From contig NZ_MAOC01000091.1 in NCBI RefSeq assembly GCF_001884135.1, positions 310,001 to 374,000 of the forward strand: a stretch of 64,000 bases of DNA, written 5' to 3'. Position numbers and translations under genes: made by a program. Positions 26,610 to 35,951 of the stretch are shown here, piece by piece (position 1 is the first letter of the stretch; every line of letters begins with the position of its first letter). The DNA is from Bacillus nitratireducens (GTDB lineage: Bacteria > Bacillota > Bacilli > Bacillales > Bacillaceae_G). The notes beneath the pieces are model-generated. The model was not told the origin of the DNA and did no database searches. It saw only the letters and a program-made list of their open reading frames with translations.

Positions 26610-27440
26610 CTACTTCTCTAAAAATATAAGTACAGACTCCATAATCTGTTCATAACCGATTTCTTGATAAATTTTATTCGATGTTGGATTTGCCAGGTCA
26701 GTATATAATGTCGTTGTTTTGTAACCTTCATCTAACATACGTTGACTAAGTGCAGCTACACAATTTGATGCGTACCCTTTTTTCCGTTCTTCTTTCGGCG
26801 TATATACGAAATTAACTGTTATATTATTTGTAGTTGTTCTTGTTTTTGCAGCTACAGAGACTAATTTCCCGCCAACCTCCAGACCAAATAGACGGTTGGT
26901 AGTTATTAATGTATGTGCGGTTTGCTTCGCTTCCTCTTTCGTAGTAGGTAGCTTCACGTCTTCGCAAAATTGATATATCCATTTTTCTATTAATGGTAGC
27001 TCATCACTATTTATCGTACGAAAGATCTCATCCTTGTTCCACTTCTTCTTTACTCGTTTTAATTCATATACACCTTGCTCCATTCCAACTACAATTTTTT
27101 TCTGTTCTAATATCGCAATCTCTTCAGCTAACTTCTGTATGACTTTCTTATTACCAATGAAACCAGGAATATCCGGATATACTTTCGTTAACTTCTTTGC
27201 AAGTTCCACAATATCTTCTTCCGCAATTTCAGACGTAGCAACAATCATTTGTTTCTCTACAGTTTGAAGAAATACAACTGCAATTTCTTCTCTTCGTTTC
27301 GCTACCGCCATAAATATCGGTTCTTGAACAACTTGTAAAACGCCTAATATTAAATTGTTCTCCTGCTCATTCTTTTCTAAAAATGGTGTAACATCTTCTT
27401 TAAAACGGAGAACCTCTTCATATACGTGTAATTGAATCAT
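26610..27440 (-). CDS. GNAT family acetyltransferase, two-domain
   Basis: 276 residues from the ATG (MIQLHVYEE) that is correctly spaced from GGGAAGAGA. The N-terminal half (1-125) lacks the acetyl-CoA loop and looks like a degenerate GNAT-like or lid domain. The C-terminal half has NFVYTPKEERKKGYASNCVAALSQ near residue 215-238 (R-K-K-G-Y-A loop) and YTDLANPTSNKIYQEIGYE near 250-268, the FR47/YjaB-type core. The acceptor is unknown. Single gene. Confidence 0.83.
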   Translation of the reverse strand: MIQLHVYEEVLRFKEDVTPFLEKNEQENNLILGVLQVVQEPIFMAVAKRREEIAVVFLQTVEKQMIVATSEIAEEDIVELAKKLTKVYPDIPGFIGNKKVIQKLAEEIAILEQKKIVVGMEQGVYELKRVKKKWNKDEIFRTINSDELPLIEKWIYQFCEDVKLPTTKEEAKQTAHTLITTNRLFGLEVGGKLVSVAAKTRTTTNNITVNFVYTPKEERKKGYASNCVAALSQRMLDEGYKTTTLYTDLANPTSNKIYQEIGYEQIMESVLIFLEK

Positions 27441-27506
27441 CGACAATCTCTTCCCTCAATTTATATTTTAATTAAGTATTGGCGATTAATTCATTAAATC
27501 CTCCTT

Positions 27507-29015
27507 TTACGATTCAATAATATTTGAAACTAATGTGCTCAAATCATTTTCAGCATGCAACACTCTCTTCTTTTCCTTCTCAAATATCTCTTCTTCTTTT
27601 CGAAAAGATTCTTTGCGTTTTTGAATCATACGCTCCATCTCTTTTTTACTCGGACCACCATATACATTTCTTTTTTGAATAAAAGCTTCTGGTGATATAA
27701 TTTCTTTCCACTCTTCTTCTAATAAATTTACTCTTAACTTTTCTTGCAAGTACATATTTACTTCTTTGAAATGTAATTCATGTAATTCTTTCTTCTGCTG
27801 CATAGACATATTCGCAATCGCACTTGCTGCATGGTGTGCATGCCGGAATGGTATTTCATAGTTTTTTGTTAAAACATCTGCGAAATCAGTAATCGTAATC
27901 GCGTGTTTATATGAACGGCTTTTTAACGTTTCCGCTTCTACTTTCATCGTTCGAATAACTGCGTTCATAATACAAAAAACACGAATCACCTTTTCGATTC
28001 CTTTATATAAATACGGCTGCAAATCATCCTCCGTATCGACAATATCGCCAAATGGTGTATTATGAATCATTTGAAATACAGTAAAGGCTTCCCCTAAAGC
28101 ACTACTCGTAATAGCGCGGGCATGTTCAATTGAAACAGGATTTCGTTTTTGCGGCATAATACTACTTATTTGCACATATGGCTTCGCTACAGTAATCCCA
28201 CCATATTCTTTCGTCGCTAATAGTAAAAAATCATGAATCCATCTACTTGTGTTCGTCATAATAACCATTAGCAACGAACTAACTTCTAATAAATAATCCG
28301 CCCCAGCGACAGCATCATATGAGTTCTCAATTACATTTGTAAATCCCAGTAGCTGTGCCACTCGTTCTCGCTTAATCGGGAAACTTGTTGTAGAAAGGGC
28401 CGCTGCCCCCATTGGAGAGTGATTTACAAGATGATACGCTTTTCTCGTTCGTTCTAAGTCTCTTTGCATCGTATCGTAAATTGCCAAAACATAATGACCA
28501 AATGTTGTTGGTTGCGCTGGTTGTGTATGTGTATACGCAGGCATAATTGTTTCCATATGTTCCTCAGCGAGCTCCAGCATACTTTCTTGCAGCAATAAAT
28601 GATGTTCCATTAACCGTAATACATATTGCCGCAAACTCATGCGATACATCGTTACACCCATATCATTTCTACTCCTACCGATATGCATATTACTGACAAA
28701 TTCACACTTTGCTTCTTGAGAAAGTAAATGTTCAACTAAGAAAAAAAGATCTTCATGTTGCTCTGTATATAGCAACTGATCCTTTGGGATTGCCCCTACC
28801 TTTTTAAGTGCTGTTAGTATAACTTTCGCTTCTTCTCTTTTCATTAACTTTTCTTCTGTTAACATAATAATATGTGCCCTATGCACTTGAAACATATCTT
28901 TCAATAAATAATTACGCTGAAAATCAAATACATGCTGTAGTACACAGTCTACATATGTTTTCCCAGGGAAATCAGCGCCTTCATTTTTAATAAACTCTTC
29001 TTTACTCTGTTTCAT
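27507..29015 (-). CDS. Argininosuccinate lyase-like enzyme (stand-alone paralogue)
   Basis: The 502-residue protein belongs to the fumarase/aspartase/ASL superfamily: HIGRSRNDMGVTM near 112, THTQPAQPTTFGHY near 163 with the acid/base His, and the signature loop region SSIMPQKRNP near 288. True argininosuccinate lyases read GSSIMPQKKNPD there; here the leading Gly is Ile and the trailing Asp is Val. The chain is about 40 residues longer than ArgH, with a Glu/Lys-rich C-terminal extension. No argG or other arginine gene is near. It may cleave a different N-substituted aspartate-like compound. The start ATG is 8 bases after GAAAGGGG. Confidence 0.75.
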   Translation of the reverse strand: MKQSKEEFIKNEGADFPGKTYVDCVLQHVFDFQRNYLLKDMFQVHRAHIIMLTEEKLMKREEAKVILTALKKVGAIPKDQLLYTEQHEDLFFLVEHLLSQEAKCEFVSNMHIGRSRNDMGVTMYRMSLRQYVLRLMEHHLLLQESMLELAEEHMETIMPAYTHTQPAQPTTFGHYVLAIYDTMQRDLERTRKAYHLVNHSPMGAAALSTTSFPIKRERVAQLLGFTNVIENSYDAVAGADYLLEVSSLLMVIMTNTSRWIHDFLLLATKEYGGITVAKPYVQISSIMPQKRNPVSIEHARAITSSALGEAFTVFQMIHNTPFGDIVDTEDDLQPYLYKGIEKVIRVFCIMNAVIRTMKVEAETLKSRSYKHAITITDFADVLTKNYEIPFRHAHHAASAIANMSMQQKKELHELHFKEVNMYLQEKLRVNLLEEEWKEIISPEAFIQKRNVYGGPSKKEMERMIQKRKESFRKEEEIFEKEKKRVLHAENDLSTLVSNIIES

Positions 29016-29086
29016 CACCTTTTCCCCTTTCGCCTAAGTATTACTACCCATCATACCCAGGGATGAAAAAAAAGTGCTTGTACGTA

Positions 29087-29123
29087 AAAATAAACTCGGC
29101 GCTCATAGCACCGAGTTTATTTA
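29087..29123 (-). terminator. Terminator after the serine hydrolase gene
   Basis: AATAAACTCGG-type arms with loop GCGCTCATAGCA; the gene's stop codon lies in the stem. Confidence 0.82.
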
Positions 29124-30226
29124 ATAAAAGTCGCATCATACTTATCACTTTGCAATACTTGGAAATGTAAATTTGCTAAATGTTTACGTATTTCAGCACT
29201 GTCATCTTCATTTAAATTATTTGCCAAGAAAACAATTTCTGTACAGTTTCCGCGTTTATCCATTGCATAAACTGCTTTAGTTACCGTCCATGGTGTATAA
29301 CCATTCTTTTGCCCGGCATGCCTGAATGTTTTACGATATTTCTTCGCACTCATATCTGTTTCAACGATATTCGCCCACACTTTTTCTTCCGCTTCTGTAA
29401 GACCACCTTGATGATTGGCCTTTTGAAGCAGTACCATATAATCGTTAGCGGAAGCAGCCGGCAATCTATCCGACCAAATTTTATCATATCGTTCCTCTAA
29501 ATAAAGAGGAATTTCCTTCTGTAATAATGGCCCCTTCTTTTTTAAGCGTTCATGAATAATCATAGCATATTCACGATATTGCTCTTGAGACATTTCTTTT
29601 AACTTTTTCTCTATTTTATATTTTGGAACATGTAATTCTTTATGCAAATATCCCGGAATGTATAAAGATGAAACAATCGGAAATAGCGGTTGATGTGCAG
29701 GAAGCGCTAAACTTTGTAAATTCCGATTAATATTGTCTAATCCTAATACCTCCATTAAATATTCAGTATTTGCATTAGAACTAAACTTAACCATTCCTTT
29801 TGCAACTTCTTCTAAAGAAACCGCTCCTTCAGTTATCTTTTCTTTTTTTTGCAAGTAACTTTGCCATCTATCTTGTGCACCACCATCTGTACTCGGCACA
29901 TAATAACGATTCACATCATTAATTGAAACGAAACTAGACGGATCGATTTTCCCCTCTGTAACTTGTTTCGTATATTCAAGCGCCACAATTAACTTCATCG
30001 TACTAGCAACTGGCAATACAACATCTGGATTTACAGAATACACAACTTTATCATTTCTCTTTACTAGAAGAGCGCTATTTTTTTCATCTTTATGTTCTTC
30101 AATAAAGGATGCTATGTACTGCGCATCATCATTATTTGAACTCCACACCTTTTCCACTAAAAAGTTACCCGATATCAGCAAAACAAAAATACCCAAAATC
30201 ACTGCGCATACTATAGTTTTTTTCAA
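29117..30226 (-). CDS. Secreted serine hydrolase, class A beta-lactamase-like fold
   Basis: The 369-residue protein has an N-terminal signal or anchor helix (about 4-24). The penicillin-binding fold motifs are present: SxxK as Ser75-T-M-Lys78 in VASTMKLI, and an S-x-N motif in KFSSNANTEYL near 155. The expected third motif KTG is not obvious (GQKNGYTPW near 305 may take its place), and there is a long helical insertion of basic residues (about 200-245). It is more likely an esterase, peptidase or wall enzyme than a true beta-lactamase. Monocistronic. Confidence 0.75.
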   Translation of the reverse strand: MKKTIVCAVILGIFVLLISGNFLVEKVWSSNNDDAQYIASFIEEHKDEKNSALLVKRNDKVVYSVNPDVVLPVASTMKLIVALEYTKQVTEGKIDPSSFVSINDVNRYYVPSTDGGAQDRWQSYLQKKEKITEGAVSLEEVAKGMVKFSSNANTEYLMEVLGLDNINRNLQSLALPAHQPLFPIVSSLYIPGYLHKELHVPKYKIEKKLKEMSQEQYREYAMIIHERLKKKGPLLQKEIPLYLEERYDKIWSDRLPAASANDYMVLLQKANHQGGLTEAEEKVWANIVETDMSAKKYRKTFRHAGQKNGYTPWTVTKAVYAMDKRGNCTEIVFLANNLNEDDSAEIRKHLANLHFQVLQSDKYDATFIK

Positions 30227-30278
30227 GTAAAATTCCTCTCCTATTGTGTAACTCTTCTCTATTTATCTCTTAAAAACA

Positions 30279-30322
30279 AAATAATGGAGATGATTATTTA
30301 AATAATCATCTCCATTATTTTA
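30279..30322 (-). terminator. Terminator after the nucleoside hydrolase gene
   Basis: Arms AAAATAATGGAGATGATTAT and complement form a long hairpin with T-run, 22 bases beyond the stop. Confidence 0.88.
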
Positions 30323-30343
30323 ACTTGTATGTTCCTATTATGT

Positions 30344-31276
30344 CTACGTCATAATTTTCACGAAATCTTCAAGAAACTTTTTATAATGTAATGACCAACC
30401 AATTCTCACCCAATTTTTCAATGCTTTCGCATCAGGTTGCGGGCGAAAATCAGCGATACTTTCTCCTTTTGCAACTCCAACCGTATCGACATCAACACGG
30501 CGATACACGTAATCTAAAAGAGATGGATTTGCCGCTACCATCATTGTAACAACGTCATGTACTGGACTACCTGTTATTTTGGGATTTAACTTTTTATAAG
30601 CTTTATAATAATACGTAAATATCGGTTCGATTAACTTATTAAAACTTGTTTTAGAGTGTTTCGTAATATATTTTACCATCTCTGGTGTAATAATTGCTTC
30701 GGATGTAACGTTAAGCGGCACTACTGTCACATTTTTTGCATTTTGCATAACTAATTGTGACGCAATAGGATCACCATGAAAATTCGCCTCCGCGACTGGT
30801 GTAACATTACCAGGCATTAAGAAAGCACCGCCCATTATATAATACTCTTTCACATACTTCATCATCGGTTTTTCTAAAATAAATGCTGTCGCTAGTGTCG
30901 TTGACCTGCCAGCATCAACAATGATTAATTCGCCTTTATACTTTTCAAGAATATCGAAAAATGCACAAAAGGGTTTTATATTTGGTGAAAAAGCTTTTGG
31001 GGGTTTAATAGGTCCTAAGCCATCTGCGCCGTGAATCTCCGGATAATACGTCACAAAATCCCCGGATAAAGGGATTTTCGCACCATTAATAACAGGTATA
31101 TCTTCCCTTCCTGCCATTTGCAATAAATACGCCGCATTACTCGTTGCCTTTTCTTGTGTTACATTTCCGTATCCCGTTACAACACCAACAATATCAATAT
31201 CAGGATGCATAATTCCATACATGATGGCTAAAGAGTCATCAATTCCTGGGTCTCCCAAAAATAACACTTTTTTCAT
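30344..31276 (-). CDS. Nucleoside hydrolase (IU-NH family)
   Basis: I take the 310-residue form from MKKVLFLGDPGIDD, whose ATG is properly spaced from GGAGTTGAGG. The calcium-binding aspartate cluster appears as GDPGIDDSLAIMYG (about 8-21), a slight variant of DTDPGIDD. Other family marks are IVGVVTGYGNVT near 32-43, YYIMGGAF near 142, and NFHGDP near 162. These enzymes cleave ribonucleosides to base and ribose. The terminal SPVHDVVTM near 240 provides the usual conserved His and Asp. Single gene. Confidence 0.88.
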   Translation of the reverse strand: MKKVLFLGDPGIDDSLAIMYGIMHPDIDIVGVVTGYGNVTQEKATSNAAYLLQMAGREDIPVINGAKIPLSGDFVTYYPEIHGADGLGPIKPPKAFSPNIKPFCAFFDILEKYKGELIIVDAGRSTTLATAFILEKPMMKYVKEYYIMGGAFLMPGNVTPVAEANFHGDPIASQLVMQNAKNVTVVPLNVTSEAIITPEMVKYITKHSKTSFNKLIEPIFTYYYKAYKKLNPKITGSPVHDVVTMMVAANPSLLDYVYRRVDVDTVGVAKGESIADFRPQPDAKALKNWVRIGWSLHYKKFLEDFVKIMT

Positions 31277-31355
31277 CGACCTCAACTCCATCCCCTCAAT
31301 TGTTATTAATTTATGAATAACCTTACATATACAGAATAAAAAAGAATAAATTCAC

Positions 31356-31390
31356 ACAAAAAAACGTAGTCCTCTATAAGGACTACGTTC
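31356..31390 (-). terminator. Terminator after panF
   Basis: AACGTAGTCC/GGACTACGTT stem with 7-base loop; seven or more A on the plus strand form the U-run. Confidence 0.9.
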
Positions 31391-31395
31391 TTCCT

Positions 31396-32835
31396 CTAAC
31401 CTATACTGTTCTTCTTCATAGCACTCATACTTCCAATAATATAAGCGATAAACGCAAAACAAATTGGGAAGACAACTGTATGTATACCGAACGGATTTGG
31501 ATAGAAAAGATGAATACACATATATGAGCCTACCCCAACTAAAATAGAGGCAAGCGCTCCTGTTGCATTTCCTTTTCTCCAATATAACCCTAATACGATT
31601 GGCCAAATAAATGCTGCTTCTAATCCACCGAAAGAAAATAAATTTAACCATATTAAAAAATCTGGTGGTTTAATTGCTGCTGCATAAACGAGCAGCCCTA
31701 CGATACCAGTAATCCACAAACTTCCTTTTCTAATCGTACTGTCTGCTGCATCTTTATTTATGTAATTTACGTATATGTCTTTAATAATTGATGAACTTAC
31801 AAGTAACAATAACGAGTTTACTGTAGACATAATCGCTGCCATTGGTGCAGCTAAGAAAACTCCAGCTAACCAAGGTGGCAACACTTCCATCGCGAGTAGC
31901 GGCATGACTTTATCCGGTACTGTTATACCCGGAAGTACGACTCGCGCAAATACACCTGTTAAATGCATACCAATCATAATTGTACCTACAACAACCGTTC
32001 CAATTATTAACGCTTGGTGCATAGCTTTTGAATTTTTATAAGACATGGCACGCACGCTAATTTGCGGTAAACCAACAACACCAATTCCAATTAAAATCCA
32101 AAATGATGTCACATATGATTTCGTTAAACTACCATCCGCTCCGAATGGTGTAATTAAATTTGGATTGATTTGAATAAGCTCCTGCATAATCTTTTCAATT
32201 CCACCACCAGCAATGACAGTAGCAATTAAAATGATTGTCGTTCCAACTAACATAATGATTCCTAATAACGTATCTGATAAAGCAACTGCACGAAATCCAC
32301 CAATTAATACGTATACAAGTACAGAAAAAGTAAATAAAAATAGTGCTGTTGTATAAGATAGACCCGTTAGTGATTCAATTAATCGGCCACCACCGACCCA
32401 TTGAGCTACTGTTGCTGAAAATAAAAAGATAATAATACATAACGCAGAAAGTATAACAACTGCTTTATTATTGTATCTTCCCTTTAAATAATCGATAAGA
32501 GTAATGGCTTCCATCTTCCTAGTGATAATTGCAAACTTTTTACCGATAACCGTTAAAACGATATACCCTGTTACAACTTGAATCGCAGATAATAATACCC
32601 ATCCGAGGCCCATATTGTACGCAATACCTGGACCACCAATAAAGCTACTAGCACTACCGTACGTAGCAATCATTGTCATCGCTAATAATAAACCGCCAAG
32701 TTCACGCCCACCAAGAAAATATTCTTGTAAAAATTTATTATTAGCAGTCGCTTGTACGCGTCTTGAAGCATATACACCAATTAAAAACACAACGATAAAT
32801 GAAATTATCATTGGAATGATCACATACCAATTCAT
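31396..32835 (-). CDS. panF: Sodium/pantothenate symporter
   Basis: The 479-residue protein is a sodium:solute symporter (SSS) with about 13 membrane segments. Marks: YFLGGRELGGLLLAMTM near 40, ATYGSASSFIGGPG near 57, and GFRAVALSDTLLG near 180. Resemblance to E. coli PanF is supported by the upstream gene, a YhdT-type DUF997 protein, ending 3 bases before its start; yhdT-panF is a conserved pair. It would take up pantothenate for coenzyme A synthesis. Confidence 0.88.
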   Translation of the reverse strand: MNWYVIIPMIISFIVVFLIGVYASRRVQATANNKFLQEYFLGGRELGGLLLAMTMIATYGSASSFIGGPGIAYNMGLGWVLLSAIQVVTGYIVLTVIGKKFAIITRKMEAITLIDYLKGRYNNKAVVILSALCIIIFLFSATVAQWVGGGRLIESLTGLSYTTALFLFTFSVLVYVLIGGFRAVALSDTLLGIIMLVGTTIILIATVIAGGGIEKIMQELIQINPNLITPFGADGSLTKSYVTSFWILIGIGVVGLPQISVRAMSYKNSKAMHQALIIGTVVVGTIMIGMHLTGVFARVVLPGITVPDKVMPLLAMEVLPPWLAGVFLAAPMAAIMSTVNSLLLLVSSSIIKDIYVNYINKDAADSTIRKGSLWITGIVGLLVYAAAIKPPDFLIWLNLFSFGGLEAAFIWPIVLGLYWRKGNATGALASILVGVGSYMCIHLFYPNPFGIHTVVFPICFAFIAYIIGSMSAMKKNSIG

Positions 32836-32838
32836 CTA

Positions 32839-33117
32839 TTATTCCTCACTTTTTTCTTCCTCATCGAGTGAAATATCTTGAAATACAAAACGAACAACTA
32901 AACTAAGTAAAATAACCATAACGACAAACCCAACGATACAGCTATAAAAAAACCATGCTGGAAAACCGAATACATATGTATATTCACTTGGATTTTTACT
33001 ACCAAGCCCATAAGCAAATCCGTACCATATTATAAAATTAATAATAGCAAGTCCAAGACCAATTAACGCTTCTCTATGGGCGATTCGAAAGCGTGGATCA
33101 TCATGATAATCCTTCAT
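32839..33117 (-). CDS. yhdT: YhdT family (DUF997) small membrane protein
   Basis: The 92-residue form starts MKDYHDDPRF behind GGAGGGAGAAAA; the longer frame has no such site. Two hydrophobic helices (about 18-40 and 56-80) and the motif WYGFAYGLGSK/FPAWFFYSC are those of YhdT/DUF997. Its stop is 3 bases before panF. It is probably a helper or partner of the pantothenate symporter, inferred from the conserved pairing. Confidence 0.82.
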   Translation of the reverse strand: MKDYHDDPRFRIAHREALIGLGLAIINFIIWYGFAYGLGSKNPSEYTYVFGFPAWFFYSCIVGFVVMVILLSLVVRFVFQDISLDEEEKSEE

Positions 33118-33339
33118 TTTTCTCCCTCCTCTCACGATGTATTATTGTACCATTGTTCTTCTAGTTTTTCCTACTAGAAAGCAAAAACAAGCAGGATTTT
33201 TTATAATCATATAGAAGACCCTCTTACATTACATATTTTTTACAATTGTAACACAAATGAAATTTGAATTTTCAGCATTTGTTAATTATGATTTAAATTA
33301 GAGGCTTTCCATCTAGTTCCCACATCCTTGATTTCGGAA

Positions 33340-33364
33340 TAAACGCCGTCTCGTACTGCGTTTA
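33340..33364 (+). promoter_or_regulatory. Inverted repeat upstream of the aldehyde dehydrogenase
   Basis: TAAACGC (33340-33346) and GCGTTTA (33358-33364) are perfect 7-base arms with 11 bases between, 27 bases before the start codon and just before a TATACT -10-like element (33368-33373). Likely operator; regulator unknown. Confidence 0.5.
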
Positions 33365-33390
33365 CATTATACTTTCAAGGGGGTTATACA

Positions 33391-34875
33391 ATGAGTCAAC
33401 TAGCTGTAAATCTTCATGAAAAGGTAGAAAAGTTTCTTCAAGGTACAAAAAAGTTATATGTGAATGGATCCTTCATTGAAAGCGCTTCCGGTAAAACATT
33501 TAAAACACCTAACCCAGCAACCGGCGAAACACTTGCCGTTGTTTCTGAAGCTGGTCGCGAAGATATTCATAAAGCTGTCGTTGCAGCTCGCATGGCTTTT
33601 GACGAAGGTCCTTGGTCTCGCATGAGCACTGCTGAGCGAAGCCGTCTTATGTACAAGTTAGCTGATTTAATGGAAGAACATAAAGAAGAGCTTGCACAGC
33701 TCGAAACATTAGATAACGGAAAGCCAATCCGTGAAACAATGGCAGCAGACATACCACTTGCAATTGAACATATGCGCTATTATGCTGGCTGGGCGACGAA
33801 AATCGTTGGTCAAACAATCCCTGTTTCTGGTAATTACTTTAACTATACACGCCATGAGGCTGTTGGTGTCGTTGGTCAAATTATTCCTTGGAACTTCCCA
33901 CTTCTTATGGCAATGTGGAAAATGGGAGCAGCGCTTGCTACAGGATGTACAATCGTTTTAAAACCTGCAGAACAAACTCCACTATCCGCTCTATACTTAG
34001 CTGAATTAATTGAAGAAGCTGGATTCCCGAAAGGTGTTATTAATATCGTTCCTGGATTCGGTGAATCAGCTGGACAAGCTCTTGTTAATCATCCACTCGT
34101 TGATAAAATTGCATTTACTGGCTCTACTCCAGTCGGTAAACAAATTATGCGACAAGCATCTGAATCATTGAAACGTGTTACTTTAGAGCTTGGCGGTAAA
34201 TCACCGAACATTATTTTACCAGATGCCGACTTATCTCGCGCGATTCCTGGTGCACTTTCTGGTGTTATGTTTAACCAAGGACAAGTATGCTCTGCTGGAT
34301 CACGCTTATTTGTTCCAAAGAAAATGTACGATAATGTCATGGCTGATCTCGTCCTTTATTCTAAAAAATTAAATCAAGGCGCTGGTCTAAGTCCAGAAAC
34401 AACAATCGGTCCTCTCGTTTCCGAAGAACAACAAAAACGTGTAATGGGCTACATTGAAAAAGGGATTGAAGAAGGCGCTGAAGTACTTTGTGGAGGAAGT
34501 AATCCATTCGATCAAGGCTACTTCGTTTCTCCTACAGTATTCGCTGACGTAAATGACGAAATGACGATCGCAAAAGAAGAAATTTTCGGTCCAGTTATTT
34601 CTGCAATACCTTTTAACGATATTGATGAAGTAATTGAACGTGCAAATAAATCACAATTCGGCTTAGCGGCTGGTGTGTGGACAGAAAATGTTAAAACAGC
34701 ACACTATGTTGCAAGTAAAGTACGTGCTGGTACTGTATGGGTAAACTGCTATAACGTCTTTGATGCAGCATCTCCATTTGGAGGATTTAAACAATCCGGC
34801 CTTGGCCGTGAAATGGGATCTTACGCATTAAATAACTATACAGAAGTGAAGAGCGTTTGGCTCAACTTAAACTAA
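33391..34875 (+). CDS. NAD(P)-dependent aldehyde dehydrogenase (DhaS-like)
   Basis: The 494-residue protein is a complete ALDH: IIPWNFPLLMAMWK near 168, FTGSTPVGKQIM near 243, catalytic Glu in LELGGKSPNII near 265 and catalytic Cys in FNQGQVCSAGSRLF near 300. It resembles B. subtilis DhaS and betaine/aldehyde dehydrogenases. The range of aldehydes cannot be read. It has AAGGGGG before ATG, its own leader with an inverted repeat, and a strong terminator; an aldehyde- or stress-responsive unit is likely. Confidence 0.93.
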   Translation: MSQLAVNLHEKVEKFLQGTKKLYVNGSFIESASGKTFKTPNPATGETLAVVSEAGREDIHKAVVAARMAFDEGPWSRMSTAERSRLMYKLADLMEEHKEELAQLETLDNGKPIRETMAADIPLAIEHMRYYAGWATKIVGQTIPVSGNYFNYTRHEAVGVVGQIIPWNFPLLMAMWKMGAALATGCTIVLKPAEQTPLSALYLAELIEEAGFPKGVINIVPGFGESAGQALVNHPLVDKIAFTGSTPVGKQIMRQASESLKRVTLELGGKSPNIILPDADLSRAIPGALSGVMFNQGQVCSAGSRLFVPKKMYDNVMADLVLYSKKLNQGAGLSPETTIGPLVSEEQQKRVMGYIEKGIEEGAEVLCGGSNPFDQGYFVSPTVFADVNDEMTIAKEEIFGPVISAIPFNDIDEVIERANKSQFGLAAGVWTENVKTAHYVASKVRAGTVWVNCYNVFDAASPFGGFKQSGLGREMGSYALNNYTEVKSVWLNLN

Positions 34876-34878
34876 CGA

Positions 34879-34913
34879 AAAAGAACCTGACCTATCCGGT
34901 CAGGTTCTTTTCA
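34879..34913. terminator. Bidirectional terminator
   Basis: AAAAGAACCTGACC/GGTCAGGTTCTTTT arms, loop TATCC, between convergent ALDH and SDR genes. Confidence 0.92.
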
Positions 34914-34925
34914 TTATGTATTCAT

Positions 34926-35666
34926 TTAAACTTGCAATCCCCCGCTTACATTTAACACTTCTCCTGTAATATAGGAAGCGTATTCTGATGCTAAAAAGGC
35001 TGCTGCGTTCGCAATATCTTCTGGCGTTCCAATTCTACCAACTGGAATCGCGCCAATCATCTTTTCTTTTACTTTATCTGGTATCGTTTTTGTCATATCT
35101 GTATCCATAAACCCTGGACAAATGGCATTACAAGTAATACCGAAACTCCCAACCTCTTTCGCTGCTGTTTTTGTTAAGCCTACAACACCTGCTTTTGTAG
35201 CTGCATAATTTGCTTGTCCTATGTTTCCTTCTCTACTAATTGAAGATATATTAATAATCCGCCCATACCCTTGTTGCCTCATATAAAGAAGTGCTGGCTG
35301 CATACAATAAAAAACGCCTGTTAAATTAACTTGTAATACTTGCTCCCAAGCAGACTTCTCCATTTTATGTAACATTGCATCTCTTGTAACCCCAGCGTTA
35401 TTCACTAAAATATGTAGTGTACCAAATTTTTGAACCGCATATTCAATTAGCGACTTCGCTTCATTTTGATTGCTCACATCACATCGATATAAGCTCACTT
35501 CATATCCTTCATCCAATAACTCACGTGTCGTTTTTTGTAGCTTCTCTTCATTTACATCACTAATTAATACTTTAGCCCCTAGTTTTGCAAAAACTCGTGC
35601 GATTTCTTTTCCAATCCCCTGCGCAGCACCTGTTACAACTGCTGTTTTTCCATTTAACAAGTCCAT
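34926..35666 (-). CDS. SDR-family 3-oxoacyl-ACP / acetoacetyl-CoA reductase (FabG-like)
   Basis: The 246-residue classical short-chain dehydrogenase has TGAAQGIGKEI (12-22), NNAG near 89, catalytic Ser in INISSISR near 138 and YAATK near 151-155, and ends with the FabG-type ITGEVLNVSGGLQV. It is a FabG paralogue outside any fatty-acid operon, so it may reduce a 3-ketoacyl-CoA or a different ketone rather than serve main fatty-acid synthesis. Single gene with the bidirectional terminator of its neighbour. Confidence 0.87.
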   Translation of the reverse strand: MDLLNGKTAVVTGAAQGIGKEIARVFAKLGAKVLISDVNEEKLQKTTRELLDEGYEVSLYRCDVSNQNEAKSLIEYAVQKFGTLHILVNNAGVTRDAMLHKMEKSAWEQVLQVNLTGVFYCMQPALLYMRQQGYGRIINISSISREGNIGQANYAATKAGVVGLTKTAAKEVGSFGITCNAICPGFMDTDMTKTIPDKVKEKMIGAIPVGRIGTPEDIANAAAFLASEYASYITGEVLNVSGGLQV

Positions 35667-35774
35667 CCCTATCCCCCATTTCTATTAGCTATACTGTATA
35701 TTTCGGCTCTATGCTTTCCAAATCCTCTTTGTATAAAAAAGTCTATTTGTGTCAAACTAACTTTGCAACGTCGC

Positions 35775-35931
35775 ATAAAGTGAAACTTTAATCAGTGGGG
35801 AGTTTGTTCATCCCCCACTGATTATTAGCCCTCACCAATCGGGCATTTACGGGCAGTTAATCTCCCACCTAGCTTCTTTGTTCCATCTGAATTTTGAGGT
35901 GGGAGTTTTACTACCCGTTATGCGGGATAAA
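35775..35931 (-). repeat. bcr1 repeat, full-length copy
   Basis: 157 bases with ATAAA (TTTAT on the minus strand) at both ends. Reading the minus strand: TCCCGCATAACGGGTAGTA, an internal hairpin with arms CTCCCACCT/AGGTGGGAG, CCCGTAAATGCCCG, and a 3' hairpin AATCAGTGGGG...CCCCACTGATT. The TCCCGC end stops 4 bases before the ribosome site of the YfhD-like gene. Confidence 0.85.
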
Positions 35932-35951
35932 ACACAAGGAGATTGTGTCGA

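Noticed and set aside
29117-30226. Calling the serine hydrolase a beta-lactamase resistance gene
   Set aside because: Although SxxK and SxN are present, the third motif is unclear and there is a large insertion; resistance cannot be claimed.
31352-31651. 99-codon minus-strand frame at the end of panF
   Set aside because: It overlaps panF in another frame and crosses its terminator; no start signal.
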